NCBI RefSeq assembly: GCF_041021895.1
Contig: NZ_CP157428.1
Coordinates: forward strand, 2,356,001 to 2,420,000
Reading direction: 5' to 3'
Origin: Acinetobacter sp. XH1741
GTDB lineage: Bacteria > Pseudomonadota > Gammaproteobacteria > Pseudomonadales > Moraxellaceae
Length of the DNA stretch: 64,000 bases
Shown here: positions 26,563 through 35,265 of the stretch, one piece after another
Layout of the letters: each line of letters starts with the position of its first letter
Numbering within the stretch: the first letter of the stretch is position 1
Translations under genes and position numbers: made by a program
Notes under the pieces: generated by a model
The model's database searches: none
What the model saw: only the letters and a program-made list of their open reading frames with translations
What the model was told of the DNA's origin: nothing

Positions 26563-27228
26563 TCAATTGTTTAAATTTCCTACTAGCTCAATAAATTTAA
26601 GTTTAATTCTATTAAATACATCATGCTTTGTGCCTGAACCATCAATTCGAATACAGTTGTCATCTGCCAATTGACATAATGCATTATGAAAATTTTGTAG
26701 TTCTTCAAGTGGTTCGTAATCTGTTCCTCTATCATTAACTCTCTTATATGCAATTTCAGGAGGTGTATCTATCCAAAATACGAAGTCATATTTTTTTGCA
26801 GACTCATAAACATCAATAATCTTATTGATATCATTGCAATTATTCGCAACTGCTAGGCCGAGTCGACAAAAGTTTGTACGTGGTTCAATAACATCTATAC
26901 CAGTATTGATACAAGGTAAAATAGCACTGTAATGATGTCGTACAGCACTAAAGGCTTTAGCTAATTCAAAAGGATATGTTCCAAAATAGCTTCTTGGAAG
27001 CATTGAATTTTGTCTGCTTATTGCTGTAGCAAGTTGAGGAACTAAATCATCCTTAGGTTCACAAACATAACACTGCCGTTTTAATGACCTTAAATATTGA
27101 CCTAACATACCTGCTTGCGTTGATTTCCCGGCACCATCAAGTCCTGTAAACCCTATATAGAGTGAGCGATTTGAAAAATCGGTACTTTTTATTTTCTGTA
27201 TTTCTTGAACAATACCACTTGTAAGCAT
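26563..27228 (-). CDS. Thymidylate kinase-like nucleotide kinase
   Basis: The P-loop GLDGAGKSTQAGMLGQYLR near residue 30, the DxxEPR-like segment GIDVIEPRTNF and the lid region YKRVNDRGTDYEP place this 221-residue protein in the dTMP kinase family, which phosphorylates nucleoside monophosphates. It is surely additional to the housekeeping tmk, which is not expected beside such genes. AAGGAGTTTTGAA before ATG is a strong ribosome-binding site. With the amino-acid-kinase-fold and NDK-like genes it could extend a phosphate chain on an unusual alcohol or nucleoside. Confidence 0.8.
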   Translation of the reverse strand: MLTSGIVQEIQKIKSTDFSNRSLYIGFTGLDGAGKSTQAGMLGQYLRSLKRQCYVCEPKDDLVPQLATAISRQNSMLPRSYFGTYPFELAKAFSAVRHHYSAILPCINTGIDVIEPRTNFCRLGLAVANNCNDINKIIDVYESAKKYDFVFWIDTPPEIAYKRVNDRGTDYEPLEELQNFHNALCQLADDNCIRIDGSGTKHDVFNRIKLKFIELVGNLNN

Positions 27229-27401
27229 TTCAAAACTCCTTATATATTATTTATTGGACAAAGATAGATATTTATTTTTATCTATATCTAAATTGTTCCA
27301 AAAATATAATTTCTATTTCATATTTTGTTAAATTCTTATAGAAACTTAATATTTATATTAATAAAGTTGCTACAAGAGTTTTAGTAAAACATGAATAAAT
27401 G

Positions 27402-28130
27402 TTAATTATTACTATAGTAAACTCGTGTGGATAATGTATTTTTATTAAGTAAAGTATCTTGTAAACGCTCAGAATACTTGCCATTTATAATGAGACATTC
27501 ATTAATAAAGCCATGCGCTATCCATTTTGCAAGACAAACATCAATTGAAGTATGTCCTATTTTTACAATATCAGCTGCTGAAGCAGATTCTATTGGTTTT
27601 TGTTTTAATAGGTTTCCACAAATATCCAGATCATAAATACCATCTACATCCGTGAGTACAATCAATTTTGGTGCTCCTACTTGCCAAGCAATCCAACCCG
27701 CGATTGCATCAGATGTAATATCCCAACTATATTCAACTGGATCTAAAGACATTATAAGTTGTGAGGGTAGAAGAATAGGTGTCTTTAAGTTGTCTAACGC
27801 TATTCGGATATCTTTAAAATTTCGACAAGTCAATGATGCCTTTGAGTAATAAGGATCTGAAAGAATTAATCCTATTTGATCTTGAGCTAAGGCACATGCC
27901 TCATGAGCTGTTGGCATAGTAAATTTTCTTTTGGCATAAATCTCTTCAATAGATTTATCTGGCGGCCCCCCACCAGGCACAACTAATAATCTAGCTCCAT
28001 TCTGTGAAGCTTCATTAATTATTTCAAGCAAAGCACCGGCTTCTTCTGGGTCTTTTAAAAGACTTCCACCAAATTTAATGACTAAATCTATATTTAGGTC
28101 TAGGTAACCAGAAATATTCTTTTTATTCAT
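27402..28130 (-). CDS. Amino-acid-kinase-fold kinase (MfnE/FomA/uridylate-kinase-like)
   Basis: The fold is shown by VIKFGGSLLKDPEEAGALLE, RLLVVPGGGPPDKS and DITSDAIAGWIAWQVGAPKL followed by VLTDVDGIYD. The I-T-S-D-x-I-A pattern with T-D-V-D-G-I-Y is closest, from memory, to MfnE, which adds a phosphate to an aminomethyl-furan phosphate in methanofuran synthesis; FomA of fosfomycin pathways and isopentenyl phosphate kinase share the fold. All of these phosphorylate small phosphorylated molecules. I chose ATG 28130, directly after the ligase stop, over an in-frame TTG at 28163. Substrate unknown. Confidence 0.75.
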   Translation of the reverse strand: MNKKNISGYLDLNIDLVIKFGGSLLKDPEEAGALLEIINEASQNGARLLVVPGGGPPDKSIEEIYAKRKFTMPTAHEACALAQDQIGLILSDPYYSKASLTCRNFKDIRIALDNLKTPILLPSQLIMSLDPVEYSWDITSDAIAGWIAWQVGAPKLIVLTDVDGIYDLDICGNLLKQKPIESASAADIVKIGHTSIDVCLAKWIAHGFINECLIINGKYSERLQDTLLNKNTLSTRVYYSNN

Positions 28131-28131
28131 A

Positions 28132-29088
28132 TTATCTACTACCACGTATGAACGCTGTGTCAACTAATTGTTTTACTAGTTCATCAAAAGATATACCAGC
28201 AGCTCGGGCTGCATCAGGATAAAGACTAGTTGGGGTCATACCCGGTAAAGTATTAGTTTCAAGTAAATAAATTTCTGAAGAATCTGTAATGATAAAATCT
28301 GATCTTGATAGATCTTTACAACCTAGTACTTGATGGGCTTGGATGGCTATCTCTGAGGCGCGTTCATATACATCTTGCGGTAGTTGAGCTGGTACTACAT
28401 GCTGACTGGCACCCTCAGTATAACGGTGCTCAAAATCATACCATTGACCGAGTGGAGTGATTACTTCAACTATAGGTAAAGCTTTAATTTGTGTATGATC
28501 TTCTAAAACTCCTATCGTGATTTCACGACCAATAATTCTCTTTTCCACAACAGCTTCTGCGCTATTATCAAAAACTCTCTTGATTGAAGAGGCAATATTT
28601 TGACTTCCTTGAGCAAACTCAATCCCTAGAGCAGATCCTTGATCACAAGGTTTGATTACAACATCATTTCCAACATTTTTTAAAATATTATTAACAACTT
28701 CTTCTATTTCTTCATCTCTATTAATGGTAATACCTAATGCACAAGGAAGTTTCGCAGCCGCAAAAATCAACTTTGCTGTAGGTTTGTGAAGTGCACATGC
28801 ACTAGCTTTAACGCCACTGCCAACGTAAGGTAGGCCTAGTATTTCAAGAAAACCTTGAATAGTCCCATCTTCTCCTATAGCTCCATGTAAAACTGGGAAT
28901 ACAACATCAAAGTTGTCATTAATCAACTTTTTTGGAAGCTCACTATCGAGTTCAAGTACATGAATATCCGCATATGAATTTCTTAAAGCTTTAGCTACAG
29001 CGTTAGCTGAACTTCTTGATACTTCAGATTCGGTGGAGAAGCCACCACAAATAATAGCAACTTTTAATTTTTTCGTTGCATTTTCCAT
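28132..29088 (-). CDS. D-alanine--D-alanine ligase paralogue 1 (ATP-grasp)
   Basis: This 318-residue protein is a complete Ddl: KVAIICGGFSTESEVSRSSA (conserved Glu), PVLHGAIGEDGTIQGFLE, GLPYVGSGVKASAC, the ATP-grasp block VIKPCDQGSALGIEF, then DFEHRYTEGASQHVVPA with the active-site Tyr, and YLLETNTLPGMTPTSLYP with the Mg-binding Glu and Asn. All usual residues are present. ATG 29088 follows AAGGATTTAACT and was chosen over an upstream in-frame GTG. It heads the leftward operon. It could ligate two D-amino acids of the product, or protect the host from a product that inhibits the housekeeping Ddl. Confidence 0.85.
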   Translation of the reverse strand: MENATKKLKVAIICGGFSTESEVSRSSANAVAKALRNSYADIHVLELDSELPKKLINDNFDVVFPVLHGAIGEDGTIQGFLEILGLPYVGSGVKASACALHKPTAKLIFAAAKLPCALGITINRDEEIEEVVNNILKNVGNDVVIKPCDQGSALGIEFAQGSQNIASSIKRVFDNSAEAVVEKRIIGREITIGVLEDHTQIKALPIVEVITPLGQWYDFEHRYTEGASQHVVPAQLPQDVYERASEIAIQAHQVLGCKDLSRSDFIITDSSEIYLLETNTLPGMTPTSLYPDAARAAGISFDELVKQLVDTAFIRGSR

Positions 29089-29786
29089 AGTTAAATCCTT
29101 CTTTAGTTTTAGTTCATAATTTTGGTTCACAAATAAATTACTTTACTTCAATCTTTATAATCAAAGATGTGATTTAGTATTATTCAGTGAAGAAAAACAA
29201 TAATTTACCATCTGATTTGTTTTCTGAATTGCATAGTATTCATATATATTCATCAGATAAAAGCAGCTATTTGTTTTTTGCTTACTTTAGTATATTAATA
29301 ATTGATGTTTGCAAAAAATTAAATTTAGTTTTGTTAGTCTTTTGTATATGTCATTGGGCTTGTAGCTAATTATAATTCACATTATTCATATATATATTGC
29401 TATAATTTTTTGTTTTTTGTGTATTGATTGAATTTCACTATTTTTAATATAAAACATATACTTATATATAATATTTGGTATAAAAAATTATATGATTTTT
29501 TTTTTGATTTATTAATTTTTGTGAAATGGATATTATTAATTTTATTTCTCAATATTTGACTTGCAATTTTTTTTTATTATCTTTATAAGATGTAAAAAAC
29601 ATAGAGGAGAGTGATTTTTAAATTTTATAACTAAAACTTAAAGTGTAATAATTAGTTGTTTGCTTAGTAGATTGTTGAAAATATGAGTTTTAATAAGTAT
29701 TTAATGTCTATATGCGCTTATTAATTTTTTTAGCATTTATAAGTGTTTAATTAATAAAATAATACTTGTAATTTAGAGGTTATAAT
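29089..29786. promoter_or_regulatory. Divergent control region between the two cluster operons
   Basis: About 700 bases of extremely AT-rich, apparently non-coding DNA separate the two head-to-head ligase genes, so promoters for both operons must lie here. The longest frame (60 codons from 29187) is low-complexity and lacks a ribosome-binding site; I reject it. One reasonable rightward promoter is listed separately. No clear operator dyad was seen. AT-tracts of this kind are typical H-NS-binding DNA, which is inference. Confidence 0.6.
29561..29589 (+). promoter_or_regulatory. Candidate sigma-70 promoter of the rightward operon
   Basis: TTGCAA (29561-29566) and TATAAG (29584-29589) are spaced 17 bases, about 200 bases upstream of the second ligase gene. 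A TTGACT overlaps the -35. In DNA this AT-rich such matches are easy to find, so confidence is low. Confidence 0.35.
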
Positions 29787-30809
29787 ATGAGTGTTGATAA
29801 ACTAAAAATAGCAGTACTTTTTGGTGGAAATAGCTCAGAGCGAGATATTTCTATTGAAAGTGGCATTGAAGTGGTCAAAGCTCTGCAACGCGCAGGTCAT
29901 GAAGTTCTAGCTGTTGATACAGCACAAGGTGTTTTAGACGAATCAACTCAAAAAATGCTAATTGAAACAGGCTCAACTTCATTGCTTTCGCCAGAAACTG
30001 AGGGAGAAGAAAACTCAATTCATCAAGTTGTTCTAACTAAAACAGGTGATTTATTTGATGTGGATATAGTTTTTCTAGTTTTACATGGCGGGAATGGTGA
30101 GGATGGAACTACACAAGGAATGCTTGATTTAGCTAAATTGCCATATACCGGTAGTGGGCATTTGGGAAGTGCTATAGCTATGGATAAAGATATTGCAAAG
30201 CGACTTCTTGTAAAAGCAGGTGTCCCAACTCCAGATTGGGTTATGGCACCCGTAGATTCAAGGATTGTTAGTGAAAAAATCGGATTTCCTGTAATCGTAA
30301 AGCCTAACAAACAGGGATCAACAATAGGCCTCACTTTGGTTAGGAATCCGTATCAATTGCAAGATGCTGTAAATTTTGCATTACAACATGATGATGAAGT
30401 AATGATTGAAAAATTTATAGAAGGTCGTGAGTTAACGGTTGGCATTCTTGCAGATAAGGCTTTAACAGTAGGGGAGATCATTTTACCGAGATCAGGAATA
30501 TATGATTATGAGAGTAAAAATCAAACCAAAGCTGCAAAAGTAGTATTTCCAGCCGAGATTACTCCAGAGCAAGCGAATCAAGCTTGTCATTTTGCAATTT
30601 CTGCTCATAAGGCATTAAAACTTAAAGACTATAGTCGTGCTGATTTTCGAATGGATGGGAATGGTAAATTATGGTGCCTGGAAGTTGAAACTTTACCTGG
30701 AATGAGAACATCTAGCCTATTACCTAAATCAGCTGAAGCTAGTGGTATTAGTTTCCCTCAGTTATGTGAGGAAATAGCTTCTCTTGCTGTCAAACGTACA
30801 AAAAAATGA
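29787..30809 (+). CDS. D-alanine--D-alanine ligase paralogue 2, altered active site
   Basis: At 340 residues this is a full Ddl-type ATP-grasp enzyme: VLFGGNSSERDISIESG (Glu18), VLHGGNGEDGTTQG, VIVKPNKQGSTIGLTLV and KDYSRADFRMDGNG. Two usual positions differ: the active-site Lys-Tyr of YDYEAKY-type loops is Lys-Asn here (YESKNQTK, Asn245), and the Mg-binding E-x-N of the LLE-N-TLPGM block is E-x-E (CLEVETLPGM, Glu299 and Glu301). It may thus accept another second substrate, making a D-alanyl amide or depsipeptide. It heads the rightward operon; GAGG precedes ATG. It is only moderately similar to paralogue 1. Confidence 0.85.
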   Translation: MSVDKLKIAVLFGGNSSERDISIESGIEVVKALQRAGHEVLAVDTAQGVLDESTQKMLIETGSTSLLSPETEGEENSIHQVVLTKTGDLFDVDIVFLVLHGGNGEDGTTQGMLDLAKLPYTGSGHLGSAIAMDKDIAKRLLVKAGVPTPDWVMAPVDSRIVSEKIGFPVIVKPNKQGSTIGLTLVRNPYQLQDAVNFALQHDDEVMIEKFIEGRELTVGILADKALTVGEIILPRSGIYDYESKNQTKAAKVVFPAEITPEQANQACHFAISAHKALKLKDYSRADFRMDGNGKLWCLEVETLPGMRTSSLLPKSAEASGISFPQLCEEIASLAVKRTKK

Positions 30810-30971
30810 GCTATTTCAAGTATTTATTAATAAAAGAATATTCGAAGAATTTTTATTAATAATTGAATTTTGAGCTTTATAAAATTTATTAACGTGACAT
30901 TTGTATAAAAACAATGTCTAGAATGATTTTAGATTACAGCTTTATTTCAAAATATTTATTAAAGGATTTAT

Positions 30972-32291
30972 ATGTTAAGAAAAAAAGAAAGTGGAGGTCT
31001 AGCAGTTATTTCACCTGAAGCAATACAAGCAGGTTTGGATAAATTGATAGTGAAATTTTGTAAAGATAGGTTATTTTTGTCGCCCACAAATATTTTTCAC
31101 AGTCAGTTAGGTACTGCTCAAGTTTCCCAATTATATCCGCATTTAAGCCAAAATAAATTAGATAAAGTTAAAAAACTGCATTCAATTGGCCCTTCATTAG
31201 TGTTGTATTGGGATATAATTCCATATAAATATTTCCTTAATTTTTTAAAAGGAGCTGCTCATCCAGCTTTTTCCTTGAAGCATACTATTAGACATGAATT
31301 CCCATGTGATAATCAGATATTAAACTTAATACATTGTAGTGATGATTCCCAAACTGCTGCAATAGAGTTTGATATATTAAATAGTTGTAAGATTAAGGAA
31401 AATCAGAAAAAAAATGTAATAACTTCACCACATGCTCATTTAGGAATACTTAATTATATTGATTTAATATCAGAAGTTTTCCATTATAAAATAGACGATA
31501 GAATAATATCAAAAATTAAAGAGCAACCACAGAAGAATATAAGACATGTGTTTACTTTATTAAATAATTACGCAAATAATTGCGCAGAATTTAGAAGTGT
31601 ACACGAGAACTTTTTCTTAGGAAATTTCTCACCTTTACTTAATTTTATTGATTCAAATACTTTAAGCAAAAAGATAGTATTTAAAAATAATTTATCAAGG
31701 TTGGCAATTGAAAGTTTTGCTGATTCAGCTCCTATGTGGTTAAAAGAGCCTATTGAAAATGTCGTTGATTTTATTAGTAATATTTTAAATAGTTTAGGTA
31801 TAAGCACATGGGAGATCTGTGGAAGTACTGCATTATGGCATTATGGGATTCCTATTGTTCCAAGAGATCTTGATATTAGATGTAAAGAAAAAGATCTTTA
31901 TAAGATTGCCAACTATTTTTCGAAAAATATAAAGTTTATTGATGCTGGTACTCATAGTAGTAATGTAGTGAGTCTTAATATTCAAGGATGGGATATCGAA
32001 TTTACGGGTGATACTCATTGTCGCAATAATATTCATATAATTTTGAATGATGAAGAAAGTAAGAAAGAAAATAGTTATTTTCAATCAGCGGTCGAATGCG
32101 CCATTGAATATTTAAGTATGGGAAGAAGTGATAGAGCAGTCAGTGATCAGAAAGTTGCCCAGATGTTAATAGAAAAACAAAATATACAAATTTCTGATCT
32201 TTTGGATAAAGCATTTAAAGCTGGATATAAGTCAGACAATAACCTATCTAAAATTTACTCGGATTGTGAATTAAAATGCAAAAGAAATTAA
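30972..32291 (+). CDS. Fusion: nucleoside-diphosphate-kinase-like domain plus nucleotidyltransferase domain
   Basis: Residues about 8-140 follow nucleoside diphosphate kinase: GLAVISPEAIQAGLDKLIVKF for the N-terminal strand and helix (the usual K-P-D-A is S-P-E-A), GPSLVLYWDI, and HTIRHEFPCDNQILNLIHCS with the catalytic His of N-x-I-H-G-S-D kept at His121. Residues about 258-400 are a nucleotidyltransferase domain: WEICGSTALWHYGIPIVPRD with the Asp pair D299/D301. I know no described fusion of this kind. It may make and use a triphosphate or nucleotidyl intermediate. AAGGATTTAT precedes ATG. The 3' end overlaps the aminotransferase gene by 16 bases. Confidence 0.7.
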   Translation: MLRKKESGGLAVISPEAIQAGLDKLIVKFCKDRLFLSPTNIFHSQLGTAQVSQLYPHLSQNKLDKVKKLHSIGPSLVLYWDIIPYKYFLNFLKGAAHPAFSLKHTIRHEFPCDNQILNLIHCSDDSQTAAIEFDILNSCKIKENQKKNVITSPHAHLGILNYIDLISEVFHYKIDDRIISKIKEQPQKNIRHVFTLLNNYANNCAEFRSVHENFFLGNFSPLLNFIDSNTLSKKIVFKNNLSRLAIESFADSAPMWLKEPIENVVDFISNILNSLGISTWEICGSTALWHYGIPIVPRDLDIRCKEKDLYKIANYFSKNIKFIDAGTHSSNVVSLNIQGWDIEFTGDTHCRNNIHIILNDEESKKENSYFQSAVECAIEYLSMGRSDRAVSDQKVAQMLIEKQNIQISDLLDKAFKAGYKSDNNLSKIYSDCELKCKRN

Positions 32292-33526
32292 AGAATCTCG
32301 CTTATTATGGCGGCAAACCAAGTGTTGAGAAAAGCTCTTTTATTCCTTGGCCTGCTCCAAACACTAATCATCTACATGCACTTCAGAGAGTATTAGATAG
32401 TGGAAAATTTCATCGTGTTAATCACCCACTTATTGAGGAACTCGAAGCTCGAAGTAGAGAATATTGTGGAACTCAGTACTCTAGAGCAGTTTCTTCTGGA
32501 AGTGCTGCTTTACATGTGGCAACTAACTATTTTGCGGAAAAAGGTAATTCAGCAATAGTTTGTGCACTTAATTGGCCAGGCGCTATAGCTGCTATAGCAC
32601 ACTGTGGTCTAGATCCTATTTTTGTTGATACAGCTGAGGATGGTTGTATTGACGAAGCTTCTGCAATATCTCATATGGATAAAGAAAATGTTTCTTTAGT
32701 GCAGATTACACATCTTTTCGGTAATTGTGCTTCTAGAAATAAACTTCGTTCATATGCTCGAGCAGAAAATATAGCGATAATAGATGATTGTGCACAAGCA
32801 GCAAATGTCCCCCGGTATTTGCAACATACTCTGCATTTGGAAAGTGATGCATATATCCTTTCAGGAAATGGGGCAAAACATCTAGCTTCTGGTGAATTAG
32901 GTTTACTTAGCACTAACTCAATAGGATTAATCGAACATGTTGATAATGTGTCCTTAAGTAGCTCCTCACGCAACGGCGAAAGAATATTTTCTCCATCCTC
33001 TCTCGGTTATAACTATCGCCCTAATGTTTTCTCTGCATCTATTGCAATTGATAGATTTAGTGAAATTGATGAACAAATTAAGATAAGACGTGAAAATGCA
33101 CAATATCTAGTTACTCATCTTGAAAAGTTACCAGGAATTAATCGCCTCTTTGGAATGGATTACGAGAGTAGCGGTTTTTGTTCAGTTCCCATGAGAATTA
33201 ACTTTAAAGCATTAGGATTACCTGAGACGGCCGAGGTACGTAATAGAATAGTTGAATTATTAGCTGCCGAGAACGTGCCCGTAACCGTCTGGTTAACACG
33301 TCCAGTGTGGGAATATATTCCTATATGGAAAAATAAATATGATTTGGATAATTATCCAAATACAAAAGCTATTTTGAACTCCATGTTCTGTATTTCTGAA
33401 ATTGCCCCGCCCAATGGAATTTCTCAACTACATGCAGTGGTTCAAGCTTTTGAAAAGGTATGGGAAGCAATAAATATCTTTGGTATTGAATTGTTTGATA
33501 CGGAGAGGGGCAATTGTGAAATTTGA
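32276..33526 (+). CDS. DegT/DnrJ/EryC1-type PLP aminotransferase
   Basis: The 416-residue protein has the family marks: SSGSAALHVATNYFAEKG, the cofactor Asp in IIDDCAQAANVPRY, the PLP-binding Lys in LSGNGAKHLASGELGLLST, and SLGYNYRPNVFSASIAIDRF. The extended substrate region looks most like inosose aminotransferases and AHBA synthase-type members. It should put an amino group on a keto-sugar or keto-cyclitol, usually with Gln or Glu as donor. It overlaps the gene before it by 16 bases and the DXS-like gene after it by 11, so the three are translationally coupled and likely act in sequence. Confidence 0.85.
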   Translation: MQKKLKNLAYYGGKPSVEKSSFIPWPAPNTNHLHALQRVLDSGKFHRVNHPLIEELEARSREYCGTQYSRAVSSGSAALHVATNYFAEKGNSAIVCALNWPGAIAAIAHCGLDPIFVDTAEDGCIDEASAISHMDKENVSLVQITHLFGNCASRNKLRSYARAENIAIIDDCAQAANVPRYLQHTLHLESDAYILSGNGAKHLASGELGLLSTNSIGLIEHVDNVSLSSSSRNGERIFSPSSLGYNYRPNVFSASIAIDRFSEIDEQIKIRRENAQYLVTHLEKLPGINRLFGMDYESSGFCSVPMRINFKALGLPETAEVRNRIVELLAAENVPVTVWLTRPVWEYIPIWKNKYDLDNYPNTKAILNSMFCISEIAPPNGISQLHAVVQAFEKVWEAINIFGIELFDTERGNCEI

Positions 33527-35210
33527 TCTTACTACACTTAAAAAAAGTACTTATCTTGATCTAGATAGTTTCGCAAAAAATTTAAGAGAATATTTAAAAA
33601 TATCCATCGAAATGTCTGGTGGACATTATGCAAGTCCACTGGGTGTTGTAGGGATTACCGTAGCTGTACACTATGTCTTTAATTCTCCACAAGATAAACT
33701 TATTTTTGATACAGGACATCAATGCTATGCACATAAAATAATTACAGGCAGACACGAAGATTTTAAATTTATTCGTCAGGCCCATGGTATCAGTGGTTTT
33801 CCTGAACCTACAGAGTCTAATCATGATCATTTTCGTGTTGGACACGCTGGTACTGCATTAGCAATAGCTATGGGGCTTTCAGTGATTCCTTCTGATGACT
33901 GGGTAATAGTTATTGTTGGAGATGCTGCTTTTGCAAATGGTGTTTCGCTAGAGTCACTTTTACTAATACATAAAGCTAAACGTCCAGTTCTAATTATAGT
34001 AAATGATAATGGGCACAGTATTTCAGATGCAGTGTCTTCATTACGAACTCTGAATTCTTCTCGTTATGAAGCCTTGGCACTAGCTGCAGATATAGATTTT
34101 GCTGGCACTATAAATGGTAATGAACCTCTTGATTTAGCAGTTAAACTAAAAAAACTCAAAAATTTGGGAAAGAGCTCATTAATCCATGTGTCTACCGTTA
34201 AAGGCTATAGTGATGAGTATGCTTCTTCTAATCCATTTAAATATCATGCAATTCAGTCAGTAAAAAGAAAAAATCTTTTTCCGGCTTCAAAAGAAAGTTC
34301 ACAAGAAGTCTTGAGCCAATTTTTGATTAATGCCGCGCATAAATCAAAATTATTTTTTATTTCGATAGGAATGGCTGAGACAGCAGGTTTTGGTCGTATT
34401 GTAAAAGATAGTAAAATTCACTATTTAGATGTAGGTATTGCAGAGCATACTGGCTTTACAATTGCCGCAGCAGCTACTAAAAGTTTTGATTTGACTTTCA
34501 TACATATATATTCAACTTTTTTACAACGTTCCGCAGATGCACTTTTACATGATATTGGTGTTAATCAATCTCCAGTAGTTTTATTAGTTGATAGATGTGG
34601 TCTTGGAGCTGAAGATGGTCCTACACATCATGGAATTTATGACTTAGCAATTTTAAGGTCATGTCCAATGATGGAAGTGTACTCTTGTTCAAATAATAAT
34701 TTATTTAATATAGTTCAAGAATTATTCTGGAAAAAAAGAAGTGCTCCTTTAGCAATTCGTATTTTTAAAGGAGGACTAATTAATAACTCAGAAAAAACAA
34801 TTTTAGACAGGACAATGGGTATCTGTACTCATCGATATGGCGATAATATAACAATTATTAGTCATGGTAGAATTCTTGAAGAATGCATAAAAGCTGCTGA
34901 TATCTTAGAAGAAAATAATATTACTTGTAATGTAATAGAATTAATTAAACTACATCCTATTAGTGAAAATACCGTATCTTATTTTCAAAATAAAGGGCCA
35001 GTAATTATTGTTGAAGAACACGCTGAAACTGGTTCAGTAGGAAATATCATTGGTGCAATGTGGAAAACACTAGTACCCCTTAAGCAAGTATATATTACTA
35101 ACAAATTAACTCCACATGGCGATATTTTTTGGCAATGGGAAATCAATAAAATTGACTCCAGTAGTATTGCTAAGACTTGTCTAGAGTTTCTTGATGAAAT
35201 TAAACTTTAA
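33516..35210 (+). CDS. DXS/transketolase-like thiamine diphosphate enzyme
   Basis: Blocks match 1-deoxyxylulose-5-phosphate synthase: SGGHYASPLGVVGITVAVHY, FDTGHQCYAHKIITGRHEDF, VGDAAFANGVSLESLL with IVNDNGHSIS (thiamine diphosphate/Mg site), LDVGIAEHTGFTIAAAATKS (catalytic Glu) and DRCGLGAEDGPTHHG. The usual G-D-G of the cofactor motif is G-D-A, and at 564 residues it is shorter than housekeeping DXS (about 620-640). I start it at GTG 33516, preceded by GGAGAGGGG. Coupled to the aminotransferase, it probably builds or lengthens the ketose that is aminated. It is not the cell's only dxs by context. Confidence 0.8.
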   Translation: MKFDLTTLKKSTYLDLDSFAKNLREYLKISIEMSGGHYASPLGVVGITVAVHYVFNSPQDKLIFDTGHQCYAHKIITGRHEDFKFIRQAHGISGFPEPTESNHDHFRVGHAGTALAIAMGLSVIPSDDWVIVIVGDAAFANGVSLESLLLIHKAKRPVLIIVNDNGHSISDAVSSLRTLNSSRYEALALAADIDFAGTINGNEPLDLAVKLKKLKNLGKSSLIHVSTVKGYSDEYASSNPFKYHAIQSVKRKNLFPASKESSQEVLSQFLINAAHKSKLFFISIGMAETAGFGRIVKDSKIHYLDVGIAEHTGFTIAAAATKSFDLTFIHIYSTFLQRSADALLHDIGVNQSPVVLLVDRCGLGAEDGPTHHGIYDLAILRSCPMMEVYSCSNNNLFNIVQELFWKKRSAPLAIRIFKGGLINNSEKTILDRTMGICTHRYGDNITIISHGRILEECIKAADILEENNITCNVIELIKLHPISENTVSYFQNKGPVIIVEEHAETGSVGNIIGAMWKTLVPLKQVYITNKLTPHGDIFWQWEINKIDSSSIAKTCLEFLDEIKL

Positions 35211-35265
35211 ATTTTATTAAGGATTTAAATTTAATATTTATTAATTTATAGATGAGGTTATAATT

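Noticed and set aside
29187..29369. 60-codon frame in the divergent control region
   Set aside because: Low-complexity, without ribosome-binding site, in DNA so AT-rich that such frames are expected by chance; the region makes more sense as promoter DNA.
26563..30809. D-cycloserine pathway
   Set aside because: Two Ddl-type genes suggest it, but no O-ureidoserine, hydroxyurea or haem N-hydroxylase genes of that pathway are present.
33516..35210. Reading the DXS-like gene as the housekeeping dxs
   Set aside because: It is translationally coupled to a DegT aminotransferase in a low-GC island, is about 60 residues shorter than usual and has a changed cofactor motif.
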